Assembly: GCA_905221605.1 (NCBI GenBank)
Contig: CAJNDS010002845.1
Span: 968,713 to 1,032,712 of the forward strand
DNA length: 64,000 bases
Source: Symbiodinium natans
Taxonomy: Eukaryota > Sar > Dinophyceae > Suessiales > Symbiodiniaceae
Reading direction: 5' to 3'
In this document: piece by piece, positions 1 to 12,776 of the stretch
Numbering within the stretch: position 1 is the stretch's first letter
Layout: each line of letters opens with the position of its first letter
The notes under the pieces: generated by a model
What the model was told of the DNA's origin: nothing
Databases searched by the model: none
What the model saw: only the letters and a program-made list of their open reading frames with translations
Position numbers and translations under genes: made by a program

Positions 1-397
1 TCTGCACTTTGTTGGGTGAAGAAGTAAGCACCTGGAATCCGACGCTGAGGCCTCCCGCTTCAAGAGGGATAACGAATCGCTCGAAAGCGTCTTCTGAGAT
101 CTCGGAGGGGAGTGCGGGGTCTGTAGAAATGTATGCAGAAGCTGGGTTAGACCGAAGCATCCGAGGCAACGTCAGGTCATTGTTTAGGGCGAACGTAGGT
201 GCCTACTTCGCTCTGGCAGCCTTGTGCCAAGCACGAAGGCATGTCATGCGCACATCGGTTAAAAAAAGATCCAGCCTTGCCAATGCCGAAGACGCCTGTT
301 TACATTGCTTGGCACGGCTCATTGCCGACAGGCAGCTTGTCTTTGCTGTAAGGAAATTGACCAACCCTTCTGCGCGCCCTCAATCCTTCCCCATTAG

Positions 398-2505
398 GTC
401 ACCAAGCTGGCCCGCGAGCGACGGCAGAAGGCCAAGGAGAATCTAGAGCATGCTGCAGCATGCTCGGTTCTTCAGGGTTGGGTATATGGGGCGCCCAGGT
501 GCCGATCTGCACCTCTCATGTATCGAGAGGCAGGATATAGGGGTTCTTTCTGGTTCTGACACCAGCTTGTGGAAACGAGGCGATCGTGAGTTTGCAGATG
601 CTGATGTGTCCTTAAAGCGGGCAGGTTGGAAAGAAGGTCTTGGGGAGGTCCCACATGTGGGAGGTCATCGGGGTTCGGGGTAACCAGCCCAGGAGAACCC
701 AGAGCCGACGGCAGAGTGGGGCAGGCGGGGCTTGATGGAATTGGCCTAAACTTCAGGATGTTACGGATGCCACTGATGGATGCTTCAACAAGACTTCGTT
801 GCGTGTCCTTGCCAACTCATGGACTCCTTGAAGAGTGGCCGTGGGACCGTTCATGGCCCCAGATAGAAGGATGAGGTAGGAGAAGGTGAAAAACCTCAGT
901 TCGAATCTGGAGAGAATCCCAAATCACCCGTCTTGGCTCCGCGACGTCTCGAAAACCTCAAACAAGGCATCTCGATCTTAACAGGTGTTTTTGGACTTCG
1001 ACATGTTTAGGTGTGGCTGGGTCAAGTGACTCTTACAGCGCACAGGGGCGATTGGGGTTAGGTCGCTGAGGGCTCGCACCTTGAGGTTGCATGTGTTCTT
1101 CGGATTCCTGACCGAGGCCTCCAGCCAAGCCAGAGCACCAGAACAAGCAGAGCAACACGCAGCTTGGAAGAAGTCTTTCTGCTATTGAGGTTGCCCCTGG
1201 GCAGCCACCGCGGAAGTTTGGGTCCCGAAACCTTCTTCCGAAAGAGCTAGAGCTCCGTTTGGCACCAAATCTAAGCTTTTCAAGGCTCCCTGGCACTCAG
1301 GTCGATGCGGGCTGCCCTTGACCGCCGTTGCATCAAATCACTGGCACCAGAGGTGGCAAAGCGTCTTCAGGCGCTGGCTTTGGTGCCTCTTGTGCCTCTT
1401 GTGCTTTTCATGCGATTGCACAGAGCCCAGAGGGAACAGAAAAGTAGTGTTTCGCTTCCTGCCCTGTCAAAGCCGTACAAACGATGAGTAAAGCCAGGAT
1501 TGTGGAGTTTGTGTGCGGGCGTGGGTGTGGGCATGTGGGCATGTGCCTGGGCGGTCATGCCTCACCTGGCTTGTGCGAGAGTGAGTGGGCAACTCGCAAC
1601 TCAAGTAGAAGCTCCCGGTACCTAGTGCTTGGCTGACTTGTGTCTTGGGATTAGCTTTCAGCAAAGCTTGGGGCTTGTCAGACATTGCCGATTCCCGGCA
1701 CAGGCAGCTCGTGAGGAGTGGGGCACCATGCGCCAGCGGGTGAGACTGGCGCGGCCACCAGTGGCCGAGGAGAAGCATTCTTCCAGCACGGTGTTGAGAA
1801 ATCAACTTGCCGACATGTTGGAACCGCAGGAGCCTGCTCCGGAGCCGGCGGGAAAGACTGAGGCTCTGCAATGCCCTGCAACTCCCAGAATCTGAAAACC
1901 CCCGTCAACCCCAGACACGGAAAGACGTGCAGATGACACGAGACAAGCTTACTTGACTCTCGACGTGTCAGTTGCAAACCACGCAACAGGCAACACCCTA
2001 AAGCTTAAACCATTCGAAAGCACCTTGAGGAACCTTTTCTGTACACTGCTCACTGCTCCTTGTGTTCCTTGTTGTCCAAGACACCTCGGCGCACGGAGTC
2101 CAAGACGAAGTCGGAGAAGCTGGAGAAGCCGCTGAGGGAGCCGAAGGAGCCGCCGAGGGAGCCGCCGAGGGAGCCGCCAAGGGAGCCACCAGCGGCGCCC
2201 CAGGCTGAGGCTGAGGCCTCCGGGGGAACTCTTCGGCGTTGTCTTTGTTGCGGGTCTGGTGATGTCTGGTGACTCCGTGTCCTGTGCAAGTTGGAAGCTT
2301 TGAGTTTCTAAGTTTCGATGTCGTCAGTTTCGATTGGCCGTGGAACTTGACACCCTCATTTCTTCGCCACTGGAAGCCAGCTTCCGCTTCCGGCATCCAG
2401 CACCTAGGCCCGAGGATTTAGGGTTCAAAGGGATTTGATGTGTTTAGCGTTCATTTCCAGGCCAAGCAGCAGGAGGAGAAAGATCCGGACAGAGCTCGCC
2501 GCCTT
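398..2505 (+). CDS. Exon chain encoding a charged, helical protein (5' partial gene)
   Basis: Five short exons can be chained: 398-447, 1301-1370, 1704-1739, 2081-2203 and 2461-2505. Each follows an AG acceptor, and the phases run 0-2, 2-0, 0-0, 0-0, 0-0. Donors are GC (448, 1371, 2204, 2506) or GT (1740, GTGAGA). The product is rich in K, R, E, A and Q. It reads ..LARERRQKAKENL.., then ..LAPEVAKRLQ, then AAREEWGTMRQR, then a proline-rich exon, then AKQQEEKDPDRARRL. No known family is recognised; coiled coil or extended helix is inferred from composition. The gene must begin upstream of the window. The last exon could instead end at 2514. The same style of exon recurs downstream to 38.6 kb, so this may be the start of one very long gene. 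Confidence 0.5.
2081..2203 (+). repeat. Proline-rich exon built from a REPP tetrapeptide repeat
   Basis: This 41-codon exon of the upstream chain begins TPRRTESKTKSEKLEK and then repeats Arg-Glu-Pro-Pro/Lys four to five times, ending AAPQ. At DNA level it is a 12-bp unit (gagccgccgagg and variants) repeated in frame. The unit length keeps the reading frame open, as expected of coding sequence. The acceptor is ...gttgtccaag at 2080 and the donor is GC at 2204. Confidence 0.5.
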
Positions 2506-4783
2506 GCCTGCAAGGGCTCCATGGGCTTTCTGGGGCTGACACCAGCATTGTGCTTGGACGCATGGGGCGATATTCGGCTCGGGTGTGATTTCATCATGCA
2601 CGTCTCTGCGAGTCGTGAGCTCATGCGGTTTGACGGGGGTGTTCAATGGGCGAAACGCCCCCACAGATGATCACAAGGTGCCGTCGAGCTTTTCCGCTCC
2701 TTTCTCGAGCGCGGCCGCAATGCAGAGAACTGGCGCAGCCTGGCTTGGCCTGGCTACAAGAAGTTGGCGATGTGTGGCTTTGGAACTTGGGTCGGTTGAA
2801 GGACTTCCACTGCCGACGGCTCCGGCAAGGGTCCGACAGGATGTGGAGCCCCCCAAAATTGCCCTAGGCGGGCTATGAGGGGCTTGGACTGGGACTTTGA
2901 ACAAGCATTCATGGTGAAGCGTTGAGGATCGTGGAGTTTGCTTGGTTGACCTGAGCCAATGATAGGTTTTGGGGTAGATATGGAGCTCCGTGTGCCTGTC
3001 GAAAGATTGCCAATGCTCTGGGACTGTGCGGGGGAAGTTGGTGGAAAGCCTTCGCACTACCAGGCAAAAACGACTTGCGCCTGATCAACCACATCGTCGT
3101 TCCAATGCTGTCTGACTTGCACCTTGAGATCTCCTGGTGGGGTAAGGGTAGCTTGCACGTCCCAAGTCGTCCCGGCTGTCCCTTAGACGTTGGCAACCAG
3201 GGGTGATTTTATCTCGCGTCTTCATGCCACCATCTCAACAATCACTGCTCAGCAAAGGTGAAACATCCATTGTTGAAGCCTGCATGGCAGAGCGAAGTTG
3301 AACGAACGACGGATACCAGATTAGTTGGTTGTGCACATCATTCCAGATCGCCGAGCTTCACACGTTCAGGTTTTGGGAAGGTCGTCACGTTAAGATAAGA
3401 CTAGATATGAACATGTGGTGGTGCTTTCGATTGCGCATATCTAGCTGGAAAGAGTTTTCTCGCACATCCAACGGGCAAGGGAGACCATGAGACAATGAGG
3501 CAGAGAGAGAGAGAGAGAGCACGCCCAAAACCAGAGAGAACAATTGAGAGGGGAGAGCTTAGAGAATGGACACGAAGGCACGAATGCTCAACATTTATAC
3601 CAGTTACGCTCGCATCTGCGAAACTTGCGCGGCTATTTGTTGAGCATTGCTGCCGAAGATCGACCGAGTGAGGTGCCGAGGTCTGGAAGACTCTTTGGCC
3701 ATGTGCTGTGTGGAAAACCTGAACCCCCGCCGAGTAGGAGCCTGGATAAGGGGCCCCTTGTGCGGGCATGAATCTGCAAAAGCTTATGTGAATTTTAGCC
3801 TTCAATGCAGTGGCCGTGGCCCGGGCCCTAGCAAAAAAGACAAAGGTTGCTGACCTTTCCATTCACAAACTCCCTAATTCGCATCAGGCTGTTTGGTGGC
3901 GATGCCTCGATTGACTGGGCTCGGCCTGCGCTTGCGCTCGACGAGCTAGAGGACTCCCGGATCTGGAAGCGCCGATCTCTGTAGGTCTCTCCTTAGAATC
4001 TTTGTGAAGTTCCGGAGGTTGTGGGGAGTGCAAGCAACAATCTTTCGACGGTGCTCAGTCGGTGCATTGTAGCAAGGCTCGGTCGGTGAATTTGAGTCCT
4101 TGTCGGGGCACGGTTTCTGTTGTCTTGCGGGGGCGGAGTTTAGAAGATGCAGGCCCTCCCAACAAGACACTCACTGCTTCGAGGAGCTTGTCCGCAGCTT
4201 TCCAGACAAGTGGCTCAATGGCAAGACATAGGCGTTGCTGAGAGCTCCGGGAAAATGAGTCGAAGTTTTTCGAGACACCAGTAGTTTCCTCATCGCACGA
4301 CCCTGCGCACTTTGTGAGGGAAGACTAGAGGAAATGACACGAGCATCTCCTTCAAGAAACCTGCCAGTCGGAAGTGACTGATACAAGGGATAGTTGGAGA
4401 GTTACAGCACAAAGCCACCAGCAAGGGCTGCTAGCCTTAAGATTCCTAGAAGACCTTATCATTCGCGTAACACACTACTCCAGTCATCAAAACCCATCCA
4501 AATGGCAAGCGTGGCTTCTGAAGAGAGACTGTAGGCACAAGGAATGAACCAGAACAGAAAACCAGGCTGGCACTCCTGCCGCGTCCGAAAGACGCTTGGG
4601 ACAAATTTTGGTCATGCAAGCTGCGGGCGGTGACACAATGTCACAACTCCAAAAAAGCTTTATTAAAGACTAAGGAAGGACATGGGCGACAGGGTGTAGG
4701 CTTGACTGGCTTGTCCTTGACCTTCCCCCGCCCCCCCCCACCTTTGCCACCTTTGCCTCTGGAAGCAAAGGTTACACCCGCAG
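2506..4783. other. Intron or intergenic stretch with no firm gene
   Basis: No open frame here looks coding. A weak exon candidate lies at 2840-2860 (acceptor ccgacag, reading DVEPPKI, GC donor). A GA dinucleotide run sits at 3502-3519. Short frames on both strands have no protein character that I trust. Confidence 0.4.
3502..3519. repeat. (GA)n microsatellite
   Basis: Nine uninterrupted AG units in otherwise complex intronic sequence. Confidence 0.9.
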
Positions 4784-4828
4784 CTCCAGAATGCCGCGAC
4801 TACCCTGGCCGCCCTGGCTCTGCAAACG
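4784..4828 (+). CDS. Candidate exon, helical (LQNAATTLAALALQT)
   Basis: Fifteen codons, phase 0-0, follow an acceptor in ttacacccgcag. Upstream is a strong pyrimidine tract (cttcccccgcccccccccca...). The donor is GC at 4829. The peptide is Ala/Leu-rich and would form a helix like the other exons of the region. It lies inside a 309-codon open frame (4630-5559) that uses a different frame. I regard that longer frame as chance openness in C-rich sequence, but the choice is not certain. Confidence 0.35.
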
Positions 4829-5354
4829 GCAAGCAGTCGAAGGAGGCCCCCAAGCTGAGCTCAGGCAACACTTATCGGGATGAGGGGATGCCAGTGAGGG
4901 CACTCTCACATTCCACTGTATCATGTTTAAGCTTGAAAGAGCGTGAGGGTTTTGGCATCCATGTTGAACCACAGGGTTGCGCGTTGCTTCAAGACGAGCT
5001 GTTTGTATTGGAGAGGGTAGCTATGGGTATCTTCACATCGCCGATTTGTGGGATTGTCTCCGGACATTTGTGCCATCCGTTGTTACTGCGGGTAGTCACA
5101 ACACTTGGCGAAAAGAGTCAACACAGCCATCCTCCGAATCCCCCGCGGAGTGCAGTCCGAAGCTCCTTGACTCACCATGATCACCCACACGAAACGATTG
5201 GCGACCATGAGGCATGGTACCGAAGATCCTTAAGCACCCCAAGTCGCAACAAGCAAGTACCCGCATGCCCCGGTTATGAAGTCAAATGCCCGGAGCTCTC
5301 TCTCCCTCCCTCTCCCTCTCTCCCTCTATCCCGTCTGTATCTTTGGCTTTGCAG

Positions 5355-5438
5355 GCCCCCGCCCGGCCCCCCGCAATGCCTGGCGCCCGCAGCCCGCTTG
5401 GGGCAGAGGGCGGAGGCAATCTCAAGCCCGAAGAGCAT
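5355..5438 (+). CDS. Candidate proline/glycine-rich exon
   Basis: An exceptionally long pyrimidine tract (5295-5350) ends in ttgcag at 5354. It is followed by an open frame rich in Ala, Pro and Gly (APARPPAMPGARSPLGAEGG...). The acceptor is convincing; the 3' boundary is not resolved. No family is recognised. Confidence 0.3.
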
Positions 5439-7080
5439 TGTGGGATTGCAACGTGATTTTCCCTTTTCCGACAAGCGCGGAACTGCATCCAGGGTTCTGA
5501 CCAGGGCTTTGGATCTGAGCCCTCGTGCAAGAGGTTGCATCTTGAAAACGGCTGTATAGTCAATTGTCTGTTTGCGATGGCCCCCGTGGATTTTCTTGAT
5601 GTGCATGAAGCTGGAAGGCAAGATAATTGTGTATGAAGGTTGTGTGTGGTCTGTAGAAACCTGTCAAAAAATGCGGAAATCCAAAACAGACATTTGTCGA
5701 CTTTTGCGGTGCTAAGGCTTGAACTTGAAGTTCTGGGTTAGTCACTTCATGTAATTTCATGTCATTAGTTTAGCCCCTGACACTCCGAGCGCACTTCCAG
5801 GGCTCGAATTTGAGTCCCGACATCTGTTGTGTTCAAAGGCCTCTCGAGCTGCATTGTCGTTTGTCGGGTTAGAAATACTTGGAGCCACTGAGCCCCGAGC
5901 TGATGCTCATGTTCGTGCAGTCTTATCCGGCAGTGGTCGAAGCGGCCTGGGTGCAAAAGAGCACCTTGTCACCCTTAGCATGTGGTCGTCAAGCGCATCT
6001 ATGTTCGGTGTAAGTGCAAGTTCTATAAACAGTAAACATTTGAATAACGCAAGAACTCATTTAGTCTACATACCTTGCTTCGCTTTAAGCCTTGTCCAGC
6101 TGGGGGCTTCTTTCGCCCGTTTCATCGTTTTCTTAATGTAATGCAGAGAAAAGTTGGTCAAGTACACAAATAATCCAGCAATGGTTGTAGAAAAAAGTCT
6201 CGTTTGTTATGCCAGCATAGAGCCCAGCAGTGAGAGACCACGTGAGCGCAGACAGCAATCTAGCATTTCGTGAGCTCGGGCCTCCAAGAGCGAGGACGAT
6301 TTCGCATTTCACGAGCCCAGAAGGTCCAGAAGAGATGACAGGTTCGAGGACTGCTAGCGCAGCCACGCCCGCTCTCATGATTCCGTTCGTTCGGCCCCTC
6401 CCCCCTTTATCCAATGCCATGAACCCGTAGGGTTGAAACATTCAAACGCTTCACTCAAGCGTAAGCAAAAACAGCAGCATAAGACAGCATCAAAGCACGT
6501 TGGGCCATCTCATCGGTTGTTTCCACAGGTGGCCCACAGCGACCTCGTGCTAACACTGGGGATTCTGGCAAGCGAGGTGTTGAACGACACAGCCCACAGA
6601 ACGACTCCTCACGCAGAGGCCTCAGGAGTTTGGGCCGTTTGGGGGGTTTCGAGGCGAAAGTTTGGGCTGGTGCGCCGCAAGAGCTTGAGAGACGTGGCTT
6701 GCTAAAAAGGCAGTATTCGCAAACGTAGTCGCAGTGATGCAGCCACGTGCAGTGAAACTGAGGCACCGCACGCAGCGCATCGCCATCCAGAGCTGTGCAA
6801 AGCCACCAGGAGGCTGGGCCCTGAGGAAGAGGCTCTGGAGCACAGCACAGGAATCTGAGGGTTTCATGATGACCAGAAGGGCCAGGCGAGACCCAAGGGC
6901 AGTGTGAGTTGCCTTTCGCGGCTGAGTCATGGATGTAGGACGTTGCGGGCCTCCACCTCACAACTAGCAACCCTTACTTCCGCGAGCTGTTGGCTTACGA
7001 TGCAAACCCCATCCATATAGACCTCCACAGCCCATCACCACCCCCCTCCCTCTCCCCCCACAACCCCCCACTCCCCGAAG

Positions 7081-8703
7081 GCTATCCGCGCACGGAGGGA
7101 AGCTCTCGAGCAGGCTCGCCAGGAGTCACTCCAGTGCCTCGGGCCCAAATCGCGAAAAATCGCAGAGACTTTTGCCTTGGGATGGAAGGATCTAAGAAAG
7201 GTTGCGGAAAGTCGACGAGATGGGTGTTTCTGTGGTGTTTCCCTTTTTTCAACGAATGCCCAGTAAATCCGACGTTTTCCAGTGTTCTGCTTCAGCCTGG
7301 AGCCACTGTCCTGAATTGAGAAGACAGCCTCCTCCCGGCCCCCTGAACCCCCTGTTACCTCAAATCATCGCAAGAGTCTCTTTTGTCTCTGAGCAGCCTC
7401 TCCCAAAAGCCTTTGCTCGATCTCAGGAAAGCTCTCTCCAAGAAGGATGCAGGTGGCCAAAACCGCCAGGAGAGCTGGCTCTTCTTTGTTTTTCCAGAAG
7501 GTGAACATGGGGCTTGCAGCCATGCCCATGTGACAAGATGAGTTTCAGCCCGAATCGTCCCAAGGTCCTAAAGCCTGAGCCCCCGCTCCTGGATTCGAAG
7601 CCTTCGTCCTCTCTGTACGAATCCCTGAGCACTGTTCTGCCTGAACAGCAGAGGACGAGATAGCTTCCCTAGAAGCTCAGATCGTGGGTGGCAGCTGCAG
7701 CCTTCTGCCCCAGAGAAGCTGAGGGTTGTAATCATTGTAGTAGCTGCAGCAGAGCTGCAGTAAACCCAACTGCACATCTCGTAAGCCCTATTGTCTCTAT
7801 ACAGGCCCCATGAGCGCCATGGGTTTCTTCTCGGGAAGCTGCTGTTGGGAAGAAGTGTGTCGGAGGTTTGGCCGTTGACCTGGTGGGGCTTCTGAACGTG
7901 GTGTGTTAGTCTTCTGGGCTCGGAGGCTTCACGGCGCCCTCAGAAGTGGGGAAGGGTGCATTGGACCTCTGCAACCCACTTTCACCCCTTGAGGGATGTG
8001 TTGTGGGCTTTAGCCGAAAGTTTAGCCTTCGGTGTCCGACTAGTCTAATGGCTAATCATTGGACTCAAGGCTTCACGGAGTACTTAACCGTACATGATGA
8101 TTCGTTGAGCCCTTTGTAGATGCGCTCAAGGCCTTCCCTCAACACTTGTGTTCGAGCCGTGCACACACACACACACATATCGATGCAATGCAAACCAAGA
8201 TCCACCTACCTCCCCAGGCTCCTATGCAGTTGCCGGCTTGAAGCGACGCCTTCAGACGCTGAAAGCACCTGGGCGGTTGGTTCAGGGGGACATGACCATA
8301 GCTGCCATAGCTGGCTCCGCGTCTGTTGCAAAGATGCCAGTGGAAGGATGCCTCGCAACAGGAATGGAGGAGAATGGGATAGAATGGGTTGAGACACCAG
8401 TTGCGATTTGCTTCCAAGCTTGACTGGCGGTATTAGGGAGCATAGCCACCATGGTATGCTGAAGGGTGCTTGTCGCCTGAGTTTGAAAGATCGCAAAACG
8501 CAGCCCCACTTGAAGTGTGAAATAGGTGATAGCTGAATACGAGTCGCCCATGTGAGTGGATGAACTCCTTTGCTTCACAAGAGCCCAATTATGAATTCGC
8601 CAGGCTGCTTGGGCTAAGCCTCCAAACATCAGAAGCCGAATGTCTACAGGCCACTGCGCTCCGCGAGGAGCGCGCAGCTGCCGCGCGCGCGGCGGCCGCG
8701 GCA
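7081..8703 (+). CDS. Exon chain encoding coiled-coil-like protein (four exons)
   Basis: The exons are 7081-7133, 7397-7452, 8230-8264 and 8650-8703, with phases 0-2, 2-1, 1-0 and 0-0, all compatible. Acceptors follow good pyrimidine tracts, notably cccccactccccgaag at 7080. Donors are GT (7134, 7453, 8704) and GC (8265). The peptides are AIRARREALEQARQESL, LSQKPLLDLRKALSKKDA, VAGLKRRLQTLK and ATALREERAAAARAAAAA. These are typical amphipathic or Ala/Arg/Glu-rich helices. No named family is recognised. Same strand and style as the exons at 0.4-2.5 kb and 27-35 kb. The phase agreement across three introns is the main support. Confidence 0.5.
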
Positions 8704-11008
8704 GTGGTTTGCGACGCTGTGGGAGGAGGTGCCTTTTTGGGATTAAAGGGGGCTATAGGCCTTGGAGAGGTTACCCTTTGGGCAATTGGGACATGATGCT
8801 TTTGGGGATTTTGCGTCGGTTTTCGCCCCCGCCTCGCAAACAAGCCTTCAGCCAGCGCTCTGCCTTCGCCAAGCCGCTGCACTTTTAGTAGCGACGAGAA
8901 GCGATTACAAATGGAGCTGCGGCTCCCTCAGCTTGAACCAAGCCAAAATTCTTTTCGGGCTTAGTAGATCAATTTGTCGGAACTGAGTTGAATCTGAACC
9001 GCAGCTTTACATCAGAATTCATGGACAGCCGGGGGGTTTGGGGCGCAAGGGCCTGAACCATGGCGGGGGGGGGGGGGCGGCGGGCATTGGTTGATAGATG
9101 TCCAATGCGCAAAGAGCAAAGCCAATCCAAGAAACAGAAGCTCTGAGACTCTGAGTCTGAAGACATGAGCAGTGGAGCACTGGATTCGCGGCTCTTGTCA
9201 ATCTGCTTTTGGGGGAGTCAAGCTTCAGGCTCAGTATGTTCGGTCATTATGCCCGTACGAGGCTCAGGAGCTCATCTTGGCATCTGCAACAGTTCACAGC
9301 AAAGACAAGAAATTGTTGTTCCAGGTTGTACATGCACGTACTCGTGCGTGCTCCAATGTTGTCATCCGCAAGGATACTACGCCGACGCGGGCGGCGGCTA
9401 CGCGCGGCAGCGCAGCACCCCGGACATGAGACAAGCGACTTCGGATGCTCTTTAATGCCGCAAGGGAGGTTGCGAAACCTGAGGAAGGTTTCAGCAATTC
9501 CATTGAATCTGAGTTCCATCTCCTAAGTTGGGTGCAGCTGGAGGTGGCTCCTTCAGCCGGCCGTCTTCAGGGGAACTGGCAGGTGGGCCCGTGAATCAAA
9601 AGAGCCACAGAGTGGAGGGTTCGGAGTTTTTCGCAGTTTTGGTGGCCCTTGCTGGCCCATTTGCCCTTCTCGGGACCGGCCCTGGCCACCCAGGATTTGC
9701 TCTCTGTGAGAATTTCTGCCTAGCTGTGCTTCCCGATTCCGGCCTTGCGAGTCGAAGGTGTTCCGTTCTTCGGAGGGACTTGAGTCCCGGACTTGATAGA
9801 AAAAAGTCTGGGGCCATACTCCATCACTGCTCTTCTGGAGTTTGAAGCACGGCGGCTGTCACTGTGTTCAGTTGTTCAGTTGGCTGGTCGATTGGTCTCT
9901 GGTGCTTGCAGACCATCTCATGGGCATTGTTGCAGCTGAAATGGGAATTGGCACACTCTCAACGGGCACGACAGGCGTTTGTAACCCCTACACCCTCCGC
10001 TGTTGGCCTGGTTTGGTTCCCTACTGCGGCAGGAGCGAGCTGTGTGAAGAGAGGTGTTGTCTGCTCATGGGTGGGAGAGAGACGTATCTGTAACTTGGAA
10101 TCCCTGCGGAGTGGTTCGTCCAGCTATGCGGGTGCCAAAAAGTACACCCAACGCAGAATTTTTTGAAGAACTCGCAATTGTCACAGGCCCTGCCCCAGAC
10201 TGATCAGAGCGGAGCTTCTACGAGGGCAAAGGCTGCCACAAATCTCCGTTCCAAAACGCGCACTGCGATGGCACTGATGTGTGCCATGGAGCTCCTGCAT
10301 ACACAACACACATGGAAAATATGCAGGGTTTGCCTCACGAAACTGTAGGAAGGCAGGTTCCATGCTGCCAAGAAGTGGTGTTTGTGTAGATGAGAAGGAC
10401 CTGACGAAGGATGACCGCGGGCCTTGCCTCCAGGCGCCCCGCGACATGTCTGCTGCAAAGGGTGGTATGTCTCTGGCCTTCGGGGTTTCGGAAGTTTCGG
10501 AGTTCAAGTCATGACACACGAGTCCCGGATACGGCCAAGGGTTTGGAATGCCTTTTCGAGTGGGGTGGAGCTACCTGACTGTATTGAACAGGACTTGCAG
10601 GTCTAGGCTTTAAGTTGCGTCCACACACAGCTTGCCTCCAGCGCGCTTCCTGGGCTGCAAGGTCTCACTATTTCGGCTTAAAATGGTGGCTCTGGTCATC
10701 TTTGGAGTTGACAGGGTGAGCGTAGCTACAGTTACATTCCGCCAAGGTCCAGTGCCCGTGGCGAACCGGAGTTCGCAGACTGGGCACCTGACGTGGCGCT
10801 AATCTCGCAGTATCTATGCACGTTTCACCGCGTGCGCGCAGTGGGCAAGTGTGAGCCGCTTCTTTTCAGAAAGCCCAACCCTTCACAGCGCCTTGAGGAT
10901 TCCCCCTCGAGCCTACTTAAAACTTTAAGAAATGTGGCCAAACGAGGCCAAGAGCCAGAAATGCAATCGCAACTGCTGCATTTACACCAACTACAGCAAA
11001 ACTACAGC
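8704..11008. other. Intron-like stretch
   Basis: Nothing firm. A 12-G run lies at 9065-9076. Sequence after the acceptor at 9324 (ttgttccag) is open in all three frames to about 9430, so it may hold an exon whose frame I cannot choose. Confidence 0.3.
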
Positions 11009-11058
11009 AGCAACGGCGACGACGGCGGCGGCGACGGCGGCGGCGACCGGCGACGGAC

Positions 11059-11106
<48 letters not shown>

Positions 11107-11168
11107 CGCAACAACATGCAAGCGACATAGCATAAAGCATGTTTCTGTGCGAAGAAGAAGAAGAAGCA
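11009..11168. repeat. Trinucleotide repeats (GAC/ACG)n, (GGC)n and (GAA)n
   Basis: A GAC/GGC-type triplet array runs from about 11013 to 11105 with its purest part at 11058-11105. A short GAA run follows at 11150-11167. Both strands stay open over it in several frames, giving poly-Thr, poly-Arg and poly-Ser frames that are artefacts. Confidence 0.9.
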
Positions 11169-11663
11169 AACTACCTGCCCGCGCATGAAAACCAGAGGAG
11201 TGTTCCAGATCGTTGTACAGCTTAGCGTTCCGCTCTGGGAAAATCCAAGCTGCTTGGCAGCGTCTTATGGTGGAGCTCCTGCAAGGTCGCTTCTGTGCAG
11301 CCGCTGTTGAAAAGCATCACTGCAATTATCGTAGGGTGTCATCTTCGAGACTAGGGTACACAAGACAGCCCAAGCAGCCAATCCCAGGCACAAGCCCGAA
11401 GGCCCTAAGCCATGGCACGTACAAGCAGCGCAAAGAAGCTTCCATCTTGGGGAGTCTCCCCGAACCCTGGCCGAGGCGGCACCTGGAGAGATGCTTTAGG
11501 GTTCGCCTTTCCCCCAAACCTCCAGAATGCGTAGCACCTCGACAGCCATTGAGCCATTGAGCCTTGAGTAGACCTGGAGTTCAATCATGAGGTGCATGCG
11601 TGGCCAAGGGGTCGAGGGACCTCGGAACCGCACACGGCGGAGCCAGACATGTGCCCACCGCAG

Positions 11664-11702
11664 CAAGGAATTCACGCAGGTCAAGGAAAAAATGGAGAGA
11701 AG
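11664..11702 (+). CDS. Candidate short exon (KEFTQVKEKMER)
   Basis: Follows the acceptor caccgcag at 11663 and ends at a GC donor (11703). Read in phase 2 it gives a charged helix of 12-13 residues. In phase 0 it gives a Gly-rich peptide of less convincing character. Isolated from other exons here, so support is limited. Confidence 0.3.
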
Positions 11703-12668
11703 GCGCGTTCTTTCTTAGGCACAGCACGGCGAATGCCGGATTTGCGCACGGTATGTCTGAGATGTGCCACAAGGCGCAATCGGTCGTTGAACATAGTAAA
11801 TCGCTGACATCGTGCGAACCTCAGATTATTAGGGTGGGAGGGCAGGGGGCGGTTTCACATGCCACAAGATGCCGTAAGGAGGTGGCAGGACATGGGGTGG
11901 AGTCCGTGAAGTCTTCACTGTCTGAGTTCTTGCAGCACATCTCCAGGAGCAAACGAACAAAGCCGGATGCATAGTTCATGCTGTGCCATACCTTTCAAAG
12001 CCAAACAGCATACGTCAGGACTTCCATCATCAAAGAACAGCACACCTCAGCCACGCCGTCTCTCATATCTTCAGACTTTCGAGCACCAGCGTGGTTATGA
12101 CCATATCATGTTGTAAAGGTTGACCGGTTGACCTGTAGTCTCTGACCCTTTGCCTGGTCTTCTCAGGCCCCCGTAAATGAAAGCATAATGCCCGCAATCG
12201 GATGAGGTCTTCAGCCCAGCCGCTGTCGACCCTCGGCAACCAGGTCCATCTTGAAACGCAGAAATCAAAGTTTGACCATTTTCGCGTTGCGGTTTGAGCT
12301 TTGGGTTTCTGATGTGCATCACCCAGGGCATGTGGAACATGAGAGGGGTTGGCAGAATGGCTTCCAGTGCGTTCACGTAGTTATGTTTTGCACATGGTTT
12401 CTCATGACGAGTCGTGTGCCAAGTTGCTCCGAACAAAAGTCACACTTGCTCATTGTTTGTCATCATTGCTGTTGTTATGTCGAGCTCGGCCAACCTTTCC
12501 TATGCTTAGCAACGGCAGAGAAGGCTTCAACTTTGAAGCAAAGCCTACTCTACACACTGTGGTACAGAGGCAGACGCAGACAGACACAGACACACGCACA
12601 CAAGCAAGCCGACAAACCATCGCCAAAGACACTGGCGGCTTCACTTCGTTTGCTGCAACAACTTGTAG

Positions 12669-12776
12669 ATCCGAAGACGGGATGCCAAGTCGTACTACGG
12701 CAATGCTTCGTGGGAGCTAGAGTTGCCACAGCTCTGCTTTGAGGAGGAAGCTGGAAAGCTGCTCATGTCGCTGGAG
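12669..12776 (+). CDS. Candidate exon, 36 codons
   Basis: The acceptor ...caacaacttgtag (12668) is followed by 36 open codons, phase 0-0, to a GC donor at 12777. The peptide begins IRRRDAKSYYGNASWELELP and ends EEEAGKLLMSLE. Its mixed composition and absence of stops make it one of the more convincing single exons of the 3-20 kb stretch. Family not recognised. Confidence 0.45.

Noticed and set aside
896-918. gttcgaatctggag, resembling a tRNA T-arm
   Set aside because: No matching acceptor stem, D-arm or anticodon arm could be built around it.
4630-5559. 309-codon + strand open frame
   Set aside because: No domain or consistent composition; it crosses strong splice-acceptor-like signals and C-rich low-complexity sequence, and better exon candidates use other frames.
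8031-8120. Short inverted segments suggestive of a structured RNA
   Set aside because: Pairing is short and interrupted, with no family resemblance.
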